The notes: generated from the letters alone by a model not told the origin. DNA of 17,310 nt from Lachnospiraceae bacterium UBA3845 (GCA_002392705.1 DGHP01000081.1:1-17310); one strand, 5' to 3'. Counted from the stretch's first letter, positions 1 to 7,849 are shown. Program-made: numbers and translations.

Positions 1-2085
1 CCGAATACAGTCCGCGTCATGTTTCATGATCTTCCGGAAGAGGAGAAAGACGCTGTTCTGGCAGAGCTGAAGGAGACGCCCCATGTGAATGGCGTATCGT
101 TCATTCCCGATGATCCGCGCTATGAGAAGGATGGGTATGTCCTGTATATTCTGGACTTTACGGCCGGTTTTTTTTCTGCTCAGATGCAGGAAGCGGAGAA
201 TTATATCCGGTCTCATTTTTCAGGGCGGTATGGTATGGTCTACTGCCTTGACAAGACGCAGCAGCAGGGCGTCCCTGTCTGGATCATTGTGCTTGCTGTT
301 TCTCTGCTGCTGGTGTTCCTGCTGCTTTTTTCGGGTTCCTGGGCGGAGCCGTTTTTATTTCTTTTCGCGATGGGGATCGCGGTCGTGATCAATATGGGAA
401 GCAATGTTCTGCTTCCGTACATATCGGAGATTACCTGGTCGATCGGGGCCATCCTTCAGCTGGCGCTGTCCATCGATTATTCCGTTATCCTCATGAGCAG
501 GTACCGGCAGGAGCTGGCTCTGACTGCGGACAGAGGGAAGCCTGCATCCGGCCCGGAACTTCCGGAAGACCTTTCCGCAAAAGACCGTGAGCGGGCGATG
601 AAGGCAGCCCTTCAGGCCGCATTTTCATCTATCTCGGGCAGCGCTTTTACGACAGTCGTCGGCTTCCTTGTGCTGGTTTTCATGAGCTTTAAAATCGGGC
701 GTGATATGGGACTTGTCATGGCGAAGGGCGTGCTGCTCAGCATGGTTTCCATCCTGACCGTCCTGCCTTTTCTGGTGTTAGCACTTGACGGGGTGATTCA
801 GAGAACGCGCAAGAAGAGTCTGTCCCTGAAGATGGACGCGGCCGCCCGCTTTTCTTACCGGCACCGCCGGGGGATCACGCTGTTCTTTGCGGTGTTCTGT
901 GTGCTTGTGTTCGTGGAGAAGGGAAATACGGGGATCGCTTTCACGATGCTTGCGCCGAACGAGATCGATCCGGTATTCCCGAAGGAAAACCAGATTATCC
1001 TGCTCTATGAAAATGCGGATGAGGAGGCTGCAGCCGACATCATCCCCGAACTGGAGAAGGAATCCGGTGTGAACAGCGTGATGGCCTGGCCGAACACGCT
1101 CGGGAAGGCCTTTACCGCGGATGAACTGGCGGATTTTGTCTCAGCGATGGGCGGCGGGATGGGCTATGAGATCTCTCCGGAACTGATCCGCACCGTATAT
1201 TTTCTGTATTTCGGGGGAAATGAACAGGGGCGTCTTACGGTATCGGAGCTGGTTTCCTGGCTGTCTGAGAATGTATCGAAGAATGTTCTCCTGAAGAGTA
1301 TGATGCCTGAGGATCTGCAGGAGACTCTCGCACAGGCACCTGCCATGCTGGAAGAGGCAGGGCATCAGCTGAAGGGACCGGAGCATTCCATTATGGCGAT
1401 ATCCATATCTCTTCCCGCGGAATCTGATGAAACCAGTGCTTTCATGGAGCGGCTCAGGGATCTTTGCGGGAAGAAGCTGTCAGGGGCCTGGTATCTGATC
1501 GGCAATACGCCGATGGCGATGGAGATGGTGGACACATTTTCCGGAGAGCTGAATTTCCTGACACTGCTGACCGCTGCCGCGATCTTCCTGGTCGTTCTTG
1601 TCATATTCCGTTCGCCGGCTGTTCCCGCGATTCTGGTGCTCCTGATCCAGTCCGGCGTCTATGCGACCATGGTTATGATCAACCTTCAGGGTATGACCAT
1701 CTACTATATCGCCCTTTTAGTTGTGCAGAGCATCCTGATGGGCGCCACCATCGACTACGCGATCCTTTTCACCAACTATTACCGGGAGATGAGAATGACG
1801 AAGATGGCAGAGGAGGCCCTGACGGAAGCATACAACCGGTCCATTCACACGATTCTGACCTCCGGCAGCATCGTTGTCTCAGTCACGGCGATCGTGGGAT
1901 ATGCTTTTGAAGACCCTTCCGTGAGGCAGATTGTCCACACGATCTCCAAAGGCGCGGCGTGCGCTGTCCTTCTGATCCTGTTCGTTCTGCCCGGGCTGCT
2001 CGCCGCACTGGACCGGATTACCGCGGGACAGGGGGCTCTGACGCAGACCGGAGTGAAAGGCGGCAGACACAGCGATACTGATTAG
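1..2085 (+). CDS. MMPL/RND-family transporter, 5' end missing
   Basis: The reading frame is open from base 1 and the first ATG (base 19) lies inside conserved sequence, so the gene begins upstream of the window. Alignment by eye with the second MMPL protein of this window (10584-12668) suggests that about 60 N-terminal residues are missing. Numbering from the ATG at 19, membrane segments start near residue 85, and each half carries the family signature: IDYSVIL (about 152-158) and GATIDYAIL (about 575-583). Two large extracytoplasmic loops (roughly 1-84 and 290-510) separate the hydrophobic blocks. Such proteins use the proton gradient to export lipids, lipid-linked metabolites or drugs across the cytoplasmic membrane. 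The substrate is unknown. It may end an upstream operon, because a separate promoter follows at 2132. Family assignment is secure. Confidence 0.93.
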   Translation, partial: PNTVRVMFHDLPEEEKDAVLAELKETPHVNGVSFIPDDPRYEKDGYVLYILDFTAGFFSAQMQEAENYIRSHFSGRYGMVYCLDKTQQQGVPVWIIVLAVSLLLVFLLLFSGSWAEPFLFLFAMGIAVVINMGSNVLLPYISEITWSIGAILQLALSIDYSVILMSRYRQELALTADRGKPASGPELPEDLSAKDRERAMKAALQAAFSSISGSAFTTVVGFLVLVFMSFKIGRDMGLVMAKGVLLSMVSILTVLPFLVLALDGVIQRTRKKSLSLKMDAAARFSYRHRRGITLFFAVFCVLVFVEKGNTGIAFTMLAPNEIDPVFPKENQIILLYENADEEAAADIIPELEKESGVNSVMAWPNTLGKAFTADELADFVSAMGGGMGYEISPELIRTVYFLYFGGNEQGRLTVSELVSWLSENVSKNVLLKSMMPEDLQETLAQAPAMLEEAGHQLKGPEHSIMAISISLPAESDETSAFMERLRDLCGKKLSGAWYLIGNTPMAMEMVDTFSGELNFLTLLTAAAIFLVVLVIFRSPAVPAILVLLIQSGVYATMVMINLQGMTIYYIALLVVQSILMGATIDYAILFTNYYREMRMTKMAEEALTEAYNRSIHTILTSGSIVVSVTAIVGYAFEDPSVRQIVHTISKGAACAVLLILFVLPGLLAALDRITAGQGALTQTGVKGGRHSDTD

Positions 2086-2131
2086 AGCATCATCCGTCCG
2101 GAGCAGGCATTACGGCAGACAGAAAAAACGG

Positions 2132-2161
2132 TTGACCGGACAGGGTATCATTATCTATGAT
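2132..2161 (+). promoter_or_regulatory. Probable sigma-A promoter for the esterase gene
   Basis: TTGACC (2132-2137), 18 bases, TATGAT (2156-2161). It lies 47 bases after the MMPL stop and predicts a transcript starting near 2168, with an untranslated leader of about 190 nt before the ATG at 2361. Confidence 0.5.
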
Positions 2162-2172
2162 AGCAGGGATCA

Positions 2173-2330
2173 GGAAAACGCTGATTTATTCTGACTGATA
2201 ACTCCTGATGCCGTGAAAACAGCGTTTCCCTATAGAATCTTTGAGCGCGTAATGCGCTCAAAGCCGCGTGCTGCACGGCTTGCAAAGCAAGCCTTCAGCT
2301 GCGCAGCACTGCGATGGCAGATCCGGGTTC
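2173..2330 (+). repeat. Hairpin-rich leader / REP-like palindromes
   Basis: The gap between the MMPL stop and the esterase start contains no gene. It holds a run of inverted repeats: GGAAAACGCTG (2173-2183) against CAGCGTTTCC (2220-2229), with one bulged A; TTTGAGCGC-N5-GCGCTCAAA (2240-2262); GCCGCGTG-ctg-CACGGC (from 2263); and GGCTTGC-aaa-GCAAGCC (2277-2293). It could be a structured 5' leader RNA, since it lies downstream of the 2132 promoter, or a dispersed palindromic repeat. It matches no riboswitch class that I recognise. Confidence 0.55.
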
Positions 2331-2360
2331 TTACACAGCAAAACAGCAGGGAGAAACAGC

Positions 2361-3101
2361 ATGTATAAGGAAGCGTTGACCCATTTCAGTCCGTCCCTTG
2401 GCAGGGACATGAATATGATGATATATGGAAACAGCGGTGTTCCGTTCCTGGTCTTTCCGACACAGGACGGCATGTGCCGGCAGTGGGAAGAGTTCGGCCT
2501 GACAGACCATCTTGGCGATTATATCGGGGAAGGCCGCATTCAGCTGTTCGTTGTGGACACCGTGGATAAAGAGAGCTGGTCTGATAAATCGGGCGACCCG
2601 TCCTGGCGCGCGGAGCGGCAGGAGCAGTATTTCCACTACATCACGGACCAGGTTGTCCCGCTGATCCGTGACCGCAGCGGACAGCTCCCGATGGCGGCCG
2701 GCCTGAGCATGGGCGCCGACCACACGGCGATCTGCTTCCTGCGCCGTCCGGACCTTTTTGCGGGCATGCTGGCTCTGTCGGGCGTATACGATGCGGATTA
2801 TTTCTTTGACGGTTTTATGAATCCCACGCTCTACGAAAATTCACCGGAGCGTTTTCTGCCCAATATGCCTGCGGATCATCCCTACATCGGGCTGTACAAC
2901 CGGAAGAAGATCATCTTCTGCGTGGGACAGGGGGCCTGGGAAGAGGACGGCGTCCGCACTCTGCGCTTCCTGCAGAGCGTGTTTGAGCAGAAGGGAATTC
3001 ATGCCTGGTGTGATTTCTGGGGCTATGACGTGAATCACGACTGGCCCTGGTGGTTCCGGCAGCTGCGTTATTTTCTGCCATTTCTTCTCAATGAGCAGTG
3101 A
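2361..3101 (+). CDS. Esterase family protein (alpha/beta hydrolase, COG4947-like)
   Basis: This 246-residue protein has an alpha/beta-hydrolase layout without a signal peptide or membrane segment, so it is predicted to be cytoplasmic. The nucleophile elbow is GLSMG with Ser116. The catalytic His is probably His226 in VNHDW near the C-terminus. The acid is probably one of Glu194, Glu195 or Asp196 after the strand IIFCVG. This resembles the uncharacterised putative esterase group (esterase D / PHB-depolymerase-like). The start at 2361 is chosen because GGGAG lies 7 bases upstream; an in-frame TTG at 2268 lies inside the hairpin leader and is rejected. It is the first gene of a plus-strand cluster with an ATP-grasp ligase and an SGNH hydrolase, which suggests it hydrolyses an ester or thioester made or used by that set. 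Substrate unknown. Confidence 0.85.
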   Translation: MYKEALTHFSPSLGRDMNMMIYGNSGVPFLVFPTQDGMCRQWEEFGLTDHLGDYIGEGRIQLFVVDTVDKESWSDKSGDPSWRAERQEQYFHYITDQVVPLIRDRSGQLPMAAGLSMGADHTAICFLRRPDLFAGMLALSGVYDADYFFDGFMNPTLYENSPERFLPNMPADHPYIGLYNRKKIIFCVGQGAWEEDGVRTLRFLQSVFEQKGIHAWCDFWGYDVNHDWPWWFRQLRYFLPFLLNEQ

Positions 3102-3247
3102 GACTCCTGTCAGGCGTGTTCCGGCAGAAGCATCGAAGATGCGGCATACGTGCGCAGCACGGATGGTTTCCTCTGTACGCCTTTCCTCTAAGGCAGCAAA
3201 GCTGCCAGGTGGAATATGCGGGCGGCCTGATGTGTGGAGGGCCGTGA
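3102..3247. repeat. Hairpin-rich intergenic spacer
   Basis: This is the main part of a 216-base gene-free gap. It holds compact palindromes with three-base loops: GCATC-gaa-GATGC (near 3130), CGTGC-gca-GCACG (near 3149) and GGCAGC-aaa-GCTGCC (near 3192). The style, short GC stems around AAA or GCA loops, is the same as in the 2236-2300 leader, although the sequences are not direct copies. Confidence 0.45.
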
Positions 3248-3297
3248 ACAGGTACTGTAAATATACATAAACAAGGTGCGAACGTACCTGTCTTTTT
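3248..3297 (+). terminator. Terminator- or attenuator-like structure before the ATP-grasp gene
   Basis: ACAGGTAC (3248-3255) is perfectly complementary to GTACCTGT (3284-3291), which is followed at once by CTTTTT. The same 3' arm can instead pair locally (AGGTGC-gaac-GTACCT, 3274-3289, with one G-U pair). Both foldings end at the T run, only 21 bases before the ATG of the ligase gene. This could reduce read-through from the esterase or act as a leader attenuator. No alternative anti-terminator is obvious. Confidence 0.4.
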
Positions 3298-3317
3298 AAG
3301 AAAAGAAGGGTTTTGCA

Positions 3318-4499
3318 ATGAATTTCGTGTTTATATCTCCAAACTTTCCGCATACTTACTGGCAGTTCTGCGACCGGCTGCACCGGAACGGCATCAACGT
3401 GCTGGGCATCGGTGATTCGCCCTATGACAGCCTGGAGGCGCCTCTGAAGGCCGCACTGACGGAGTACTATAAGGTGGATTCGCTGGAAGATTACGACCAG
3501 GTTTACCGTGCCGCGGCGTATTTCGCGTTCAGGTACGGCAGGATCGACTGGATCGAATCCATGAATGAATACTGGCTGGAGCAGGACGCCCGGCTGCGGA
3601 CCGACTTCAATGTCACGACCGGCATACAGTCCGACCGGATCGGCTTCATCAAGGAGAAGTCACTGATGAAGGGCATCTACCTTAAGGCGAAGATTCCCAC
3701 CGCGCGGCAGCACATTGTTTCGACTGCCGAAGCCGGCCGGGCGTTTATTGAGGAGGTCGGATATCCTGTGATCGTCAAGCCGGATATCGGCGTCGGCGCG
3801 ACCAATACCTGGAAGCTGGAGAAGGAGGCGGATTTTGAGGCGTTTTATGAGCATCTGCCGGAGCATCCCTATGTGATGGAGGAGTTCATAGAGGGCGTAA
3901 TCTGTTCCTATGACGCCATCACGGATACCGGCTGCGAACCGCTCTTTGAGAGTATGACAGTCTGGCCGCCGGTAATGGACATTGTAAACCGGGATCTTGA
4001 CCTGATGTATTATACCTGCCCTGAGGTGCCTGAAAAGCTGCGTCTGCTGGGCAGGAAGACCGTGAAAGCATTCGGCGTGGACAGACGTTTCGTGCATCTG
4101 GAGTTCTTCCGTCTGACCAGAGCCCGCAAGGGGCTCGGCGAGGTGGGAGACTTCTGCGCGCTGGAGGTTAACATGCGCCCGGCAGGAGGTTATACGCCGG
4201 ACATGATGAATTTTGCCCATTCAACGGATGTGTACCAGATCTACGCCGATATGGTGGCGTCGGATGCCCGCATTAAGCCGGAAGGGCCGGAGCATTACTA
4301 CTGTGTTTACGCCAGCCGCAAGGATGGCCACAGCTATCAGCATACGCATGAGGAGATCATGGCGCGCTATGGCGAAAACATGGTTATGCAGGAGGAAATG
4401 CCGGAGATGAACTGGCCGCAGATGGGCCGCTATATGTATACAGCGAGATTAAAAACCTTTGAGGAGACAGAGGCATTCATCAACTGGGTACAGGGATAG
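3318..4499 (+). CDS. ATP-grasp domain ligase
   Basis: This 393-residue soluble protein has the three ATP-grasp blocks in order: a Rossmann-like N-terminal domain (1-100), a central ATP-binding lobe and a C-terminal metal-binding lobe. Lys154 in VIVKPDIGVG is the expected ATP-phosphate lysine. MEEFIEG (187-193) supplies the adenine-side acidic residues. Glu262 (VHLEFF) and Glu283/Asn285 in ALEVNMRP are the expected magnesium ligands. The family couples ATP hydrolysis to joining a carboxylate, through an acyl phosphate, to an amine, thiol or similar nucleophile. Nothing identifies it as biotin carboxylase, D-Ala ligase or PurK/PurT. AGAAGGG ends 7 bases before the ATG. It lies 15 bases upstream of the SGNH hydrolase gene, so the two are almost certainly cotranscribed. 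It probably makes an amide or ester conjugate of unknown identity. Confidence 0.88.
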   Translation: MNFVFISPNFPHTYWQFCDRLHRNGINVLGIGDSPYDSLEAPLKAALTEYYKVDSLEDYDQVYRAAAYFAFRYGRIDWIESMNEYWLEQDARLRTDFNVTTGIQSDRIGFIKEKSLMKGIYLKAKIPTARQHIVSTAEAGRAFIEEVGYPVIVKPDIGVGATNTWKLEKEADFEAFYEHLPEHPYVMEEFIEGVICSYDAITDTGCEPLFESMTVWPPVMDIVNRDLDLMYYTCPEVPEKLRLLGRKTVKAFGVDRRFVHLEFFRLTRARKGLGEVGDFCALEVNMRPAGGYTPDMMNFAHSTDVYQIYADMVASDARIKPEGPEHYYCVYASRKDGHSYQHTHEEIMARYGENMVMQEEMPEMNWPQMGRYMYTARLKTFEETEAFINWVQG

Positions 4500-4514
4500 A
4501 GGAGGGACTGAACA

Positions 4515-5216
4515 TTGACAGAACAGGAAAAGCAGAGTCTGACCAGGCAGCTGATGGAGGAATGGTCCGCGCGGGACAAGGCTTTAAAGGCGGACCGGTT
4601 TCAGGAGCTGAACAGGATCGCACGGAAGGGACAGATCGTATTCGCCGGTTCCAGCCTTATGGAGCATTTTCCGATCTATGAGATGCTTCTTGACCGCCGG
4701 CTTCCCTATACCATCTATAATCGCGGAATCGGCGGCTATACAACAAATGAACTTCTTGACACGATGGGGCCCTGCATTCTGGACCTGGAGCCGGCAGCCG
4801 TTTTTCTGAATATCGGAACCAATGACATGAACGGGGCAGATTATGTGCTTCCGGAATTTCTGGACCGATATGAGCGGATCGTCAGAAGTATTCTGCAGAA
4901 GCTTCCTGAAGTAAAACTGTATCTGCTGGCCTTTTACCCTGTCAATCAGGCAGCAGCGCCGCAGGAAGCGGCGGAAGCATTCTGCTGCCGCACCAATGAG
5001 AGGCTGCAGGAAGCGAATCATGAGATCCGGAAACTGGCTGAACGGTATCATGCAGAGTATCTGGACCTGAATGCCGGTCTGACGGATGAGGCAGGAAACC
5101 TGAGAAAGGAACTCACGATCGACGGCGTCCATATGCATGTGGAAGGCTACCGGATTGTACTGGACAACCTGCTTCCTGCGCTGGAAGAGCTTGCGGGGAA
5201 GATGAAAACAGATTAA
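4515..5216 (+). CDS. SGNH/GDSL hydrolase
   Basis: This 233-residue protein has all the SGNH blocks: block I FAGSSLME with nucleophile Ser47 (Ser replaces the usual Asp of GDS), block II GIGGYTT with Gly73/74, block III GTND with Asn103, and block V DGVH with Asp203 and His206. There is no signal peptide, so it is predicted to be cytoplasmic. The family comprises esterases, acetylhydrolases, lysophospholipases and thioesterases. The start is TTG at 4515, supported by GGAGGG at 4501-4506, 8 bases upstream and directly after the ATP-grasp stop. The 15-base gap implies cotranscription and probably coupled translation with the ligase. It may deacylate a precursor or a product of the cluster; substrate unknown. 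Confidence 0.9.
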   Translation: MTEQEKQSLTRQLMEEWSARDKALKADRFQELNRIARKGQIVFAGSSLMEHFPIYEMLLDRRLPYTIYNRGIGGYTTNELLDTMGPCILDLEPAAVFLNIGTNDMNGADYVLPEFLDRYERIVRSILQKLPEVKLYLLAFYPVNQAAAPQEAAEAFCCRTNERLQEANHEIRKLAERYHAEYLDLNAGLTDEAGNLRKELTIDGVHMHVEGYRIVLDNLLPALEELAGKMKTD

Positions 5217-5231
5217 AAAGAGGACATGTTT

Positions 5232-5268
5232 ACCGGTCTTCATGGCGCGGACTGCCATCGCCGGTTTT
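5232..5268 (+). terminator. Weak terminator after the SGNH hydrolase gene
   Basis: An interrupted stem pairs ACCGG (5232-5236) with CCGGT (5261-5265), and inside it ATGGC (5242-5246) with GCCAT (5254-5258). It runs straight into TTTT. It lies 15 bases after the stop at 5216. The stem is imperfect, so the call is moderate. Confidence 0.4.
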
Positions 5269-5278
5269 GGAAATAGGA

Positions 5279-5320
5279 ACAGGAGAGGGCCTGCCGCGGA
5301 TGCGGCAGGCCCTCTCCTGT
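5279..5320. terminator. Perfect 19-bp hairpin between convergent genes
   Basis: The arms 5279-5297 and 5302-5320 are perfect complements of 19 bases around a GGAT tetraloop. No T tract follows on either strand. Its position between the convergent SGNH hydrolase and nitroreductase genes fits a bidirectional transcription barrier or an RNA 3'-end stabiliser. Confidence 0.6.
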
Positions 5321-5336
5321 GTGCGGTTATCGCGGA

Positions 5337-5393
5337 ATCGGACTTCCGATCGTGTGTGCAGACGCGATGAATCAGAATCTGATCTCAGATCAG
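5337..5393. repeat. Further palindromes in the convergent gap
   Basis: ATCGGA-ct-TCCGAT (5337-5350), ATCAGA-a-TCTGAT (5371-5383) and the overlapping TGATCT-c-AGATCA (5380-5392) are all perfect. The last two share bases and can alternatively form CTGATC-tca-GATCAG (5379-5393). No gene is seen in 5217-5414. Confidence 0.5.
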
Positions 5394-5414
5394 CCCTGAA
5401 GCGTGACTCTGATA

Positions 5415-5987
5415 TTACATATATCTTACAATCTCTTCCAGGGCGTATTTCGGCACATAATAATCGCCGTTCTCATCACGCCAGTAATTCTTCCGGCCGT
5501 CCTCAAGCGGCACTACCGTGCTCCTGTGAGCGGGATAGCCGAAGGCGATGCCGGTATGGACCTGCAGATTTTCCGGAAGATCCAGAAGCTGCGCGGTTTT
5601 TTCCCGGTGCAGCGTGCCGATGATGCAGCTGCCCACGCCTTTCGCCCAGGCGGCTGTAGTCATCCCTGCCACAGCGATTCCCACATCGATGTCACTGTGT
5701 CCCGGCACGGAAGTATCCTGCAGGATCACGATGTATAAGGTGGGACGCTGCTCCGGGGCCGGGGTTCCGGCCCCGTTCGGGATGGCGGCGGCCCATTTTG
5801 TCAGTTCACAGAGCTTTGCCACATCTTCCGGCTTTTCCGCCACCACGAAGCGCAGGCTCTGCCTGTTTGCACCGCAGTTTGCCAGGCGTCCGGCCTCCAG
5901 AATGTCCTGAAGGACTTCCTTTGGAACCGGCTTTTGTGTAAATGCCCGGAAAGTGCGCCTTGTGCCAAGTACTTCCATTATATCCAT
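5415..5987 (-). CDS. Nitroreductase-family flavoprotein
   Basis: This 190-residue protein has the usual single-domain nitroreductase length. The N-terminal FMN-binding pattern RRTFRAFTQKPV (10-21) is followed by ANCGANRQSLRFVVA (36-50), which supplies the family Asn/Gln contacts. The second half has the glycine-rich GVGSCIIG (117-124). FMN-dependent reduction of nitro, quinone, enone or similar substrates with NAD(P)H is the expected chemistry; the physiological substrate is unknown. I chose the ATG at 5987 because GGAG lies 6 bases upstream; an in-frame ATG at 5999 is an alternative that adds four residues. It lies 49 bases after dctQ on the same strand with no terminator between them, so it is probably the last gene of the TRAP operon. 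A 7-bp stem-loop (6002-6023) lies just before its start. Confidence 0.88.
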   Translation of the reverse strand: MDIMEVLGTRRTFRAFTQKPVPKEVLQDILEAGRLANCGANRQSLRFVVAEKPEDVAKLCELTKWAAAIPNGAGTPAPEQRPTLYIVILQDTSVPGHSDIDVGIAVAGMTTAAWAKGVGSCIIGTLHREKTAQLLDLPENLQVHTGIAFGYPAHRSTVVPLEDGRKNYWRDENGDYYVPKYALEEIVRYM

Positions 5988-6001
5988 GTTTATCTCCATT
6001 C

Positions 6002-6023
6002 TGCCGCCTCTGTACCGGCGGCA
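6002..6023 (-). promoter_or_regulatory. Stem-loop between dctQ and the nitroreductase gene
   Basis: TGCCGCC (6002-6008) and GGCGGCA (6017-6023) form a 7-bp GC-rich stem with an 8-base loop, 14 bases before the chosen start. It could tune translation or protect the upstream mRNA. No T tract follows on the minus strand. Confidence 0.35.
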
Positions 6024-6036
6024 CAGACAGCTCCGG

Positions 6037-6528
6037 TTATTTTCCGCCCCGGACCATCTCTTTGAACGCGTTGACCAGGTCACGGATACAGTAAACCAGG
6101 ATCAGGAACCCGCCGATCAGAATACTGGCATAGGGCACCTGCCGCGGCGCGCGGAGAATAATGGTCGGCGCCTGAGCCTTGGAAAACAGATCCCAGGCGT
6201 AATAGAAGAATACCGCGAAGAAGATGACGTTGAAGATCGTGATGCAGAAATTCAGCACGCGGATAAAGGTTGTATCCTTGAACTTTTCCTGCAGCAGGTC
6301 AACCCGGAAATGCGCGCCGTCTCTCATAATCAGCGCACTCGTCAGGAAGATCATATACGCCATGCTCCACTCAACCACCTCGTCTGTCCAGGAAAGGGAG
6401 ATGTTGATGGGGGTGAAACGGATAATTACGCGGAAGAGCAGGATAAACGCGATGAGTATCAGGCAGGCGACCACCACGGCCTTCAGGATCGCGGCTACGA
6501 CTTCATCAAGCTTTTTCAGAAATTGCAT
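6037..6528 (-). CDS. dctQ: TRAP transporter small permease subunit
   Basis: This 163-residue membrane protein has four predicted hydrophobic helices, about 13-34, 50-68, 87-110 and 132-152. The pattern SLSWTDEVVEW before the second helix is characteristic of DctQ. It acts in the cytoplasmic membrane as the scaffold subunit of a tripartite ATP-independent transporter, which imports solutes, usually organic acids, with a sodium gradient. An SD-like AGAGGAGG on the minus strand overlaps the 12-base gap after the dctM stop, so the two are cotranscribed. The gene follows dctM instead of preceding it, an uncommon order. Confidence 0.9.
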   Translation of the reverse strand: MQFLKKLDEVVAAILKAVVVACLILIAFILLFRVIIRFTPINISLSWTDEVVEWSMAYMIFLTSALIMRDGAHFRVDLLQEKFKDTTFIRVLNFCITIFNVIFFAVFFYYAWDLFSKAQAPTIILRAPRQVPYASILIGGFLILVYCIRDLVNAFKEMVRGGK

Positions 6529-6540
6529 GGCAGCCTCCTC

Positions 6541-7824
6541 TTAAACCAGAATGGACGGCAGCCATGTGCAGAGCGGCGGAATAAACGCGCACAGCAAGAG
6601 CACGAAGAGGATACCGATCACATAGGGGATAACTTCTTTTGACAGTTCCAGCATCGGCACATCCGTTACCGAGGATACGGCGTAAAGGCTCATGCCAACC
6701 GGAGGAGTCAGAAGACCGATCATGGAAGCCAGAACCATGATAACGCCGAACTGAAGCTGGCTCATGCCCATCTGCGCGATGATCGGCAGGAAGATGGGGG
6801 CAACGATCAGGATGACCGCCGTACCTTCCAGGAACATGCCCAGAATAAGCAGGATGAAGATGATCATCAGAAGAAGCAGAACATTGTTGTCCGTGATGGC
6901 GAGCATTCCGTCGATAACCTGGTTCGGCACGCGCTGGTGCGTCATGAAGTAGGCAAGGAAGTTCGCGATCGAGATGATGAACAGCGTCTTGCAGCTGGTT
7001 ACGATACTGTCATAGATGATCTTGAACAGATCTCTGAATTTTACTTCCCTGTAAACGAAGCAGCTTAAGATCAGCGCGTAGAAGCAGGCAACGATGGAAG
7101 CTTCCGTCGCGGTAAACCATCCGCTCCAGATACCGCCTACGATAATCACGATGGTCATCAGGCTGGGGATGGCCTTGACAAAATACTGCCAGCGAATCTT
7201 CCAGGGCATCTTGGGCTCGATCGGATACTTGTTCTTAATGCTGGCGTAGTATACCCATACGGACATCGCGATCGCCATCATGAAGCCGGGAATAAAGCCG
7301 GCCGCGAACAGTTTGCTGACCGAAGTCTCCGACGCGCAGCTGGAATAAACGACGAATGCGATGGAAGGCGGAATAACGGGACCGATGGTGGAGGAACCCG
7401 CCGTGATGCCCGCGCTGAACTTATGCGGGAAGCCCGCGTCGTCCATGGCCTTCATCTCGATCATTCCAAGGCCGGCGGCGTCTGCCACCGCAGCGCCGGA
7501 CATGCCGGAGAAAATAACGGAGGAAACGATGTTGACCTGTCCCAGTCCGCCCGGCCAGTGGCCGACGCAGGCCTTCGCGAAGTTAAAGATACGGTCCGTA
7601 ATGCCGCCGGTATTCATAAGGTTGCCGGCAAGGATGAAAAATGGAATCGCCAGCATGGTGAAGCTGGTGGTTCCGTTATAGACACGCTGTGCCATAACCG
7701 CCAGGATATCGCCGTAGCCAAGTCCCGCAAACATGGCAGCCGCGGTCCCGCCCATGGCTGCGCATACAGGGACGCCGAGCAGCATCAGCCCGATCAGCAC
7801 AACGCATGTAATCAATGCAATCAT
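6541..7824 (-). CDS. dctM: TRAP transporter large permease subunit
   Basis: The length of 427 residues is typical of DctM. It is hydrophobic throughout, with about 12 predicted membrane segments, beginning MIALITCVVLIGLMLLGVPV. DctM-typical stretches are IPFFILAGNLM (about 60-70), the SGSSTIGPVIPPSI-like region (here AGSSTIGPVIPPSI, about 142-155) and LLTPPVGMSLY near residue 375. It forms the transport channel of the TRAP system and works with DctQ and the binding protein DctP. AGAGGAG lies 8 bases upstream of the ATG. A terminator (7850-7898) separates it from dctP, so its expression is probably lower than that of dctP. Confidence 0.95.
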   Translation of the reverse strand: MIALITCVVLIGLMLLGVPVCAAMGGTAAAMFAGLGYGDILAVMAQRVYNGTTSFTMLAIPFFILAGNLMNTGGITDRIFNFAKACVGHWPGGLGQVNIVSSVIFSGMSGAAVADAAGLGMIEMKAMDDAGFPHKFSAGITAGSSTIGPVIPPSIAFVVYSSCASETSVSKLFAAGFIPGFMMAIAMSVWVYYASIKNKYPIEPKMPWKIRWQYFVKAIPSLMTIVIIVGGIWSGWFTATEASIVACFYALILSCFVYREVKFRDLFKIIYDSIVTSCKTLFIISIANFLAYFMTHQRVPNQVIDGMLAITDNNVLLLLMIIFILLILGMFLEGTAVILIVAPIFLPIIAQMGMSQLQFGVIMVLASMIGLLTPPVGMSLYAVSSVTDVPMLELSKEVIPYVIGILFVLLLCAFIPPLCTWLPSILV

Positions 7825-7849
7825 AAGATTTTCTCCTCTGCATTTTTAC

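Noticed and set aside
2268..2360. N-terminal extension of the esterase to an upstream TTG
   Set aside because: The extension translates the hairpin leader, gives a sequence with no similarity to the family, and lacks an SD, while the ATG at 2361 has one.
5953..6642. Open frame of 229 codons on the plus strand opposite dctQ
   Set aside because: It lies antisense to a clear membrane protein gene, is rich in charged and His/Gln residues typical of antisense translation, and has no convincing SD.
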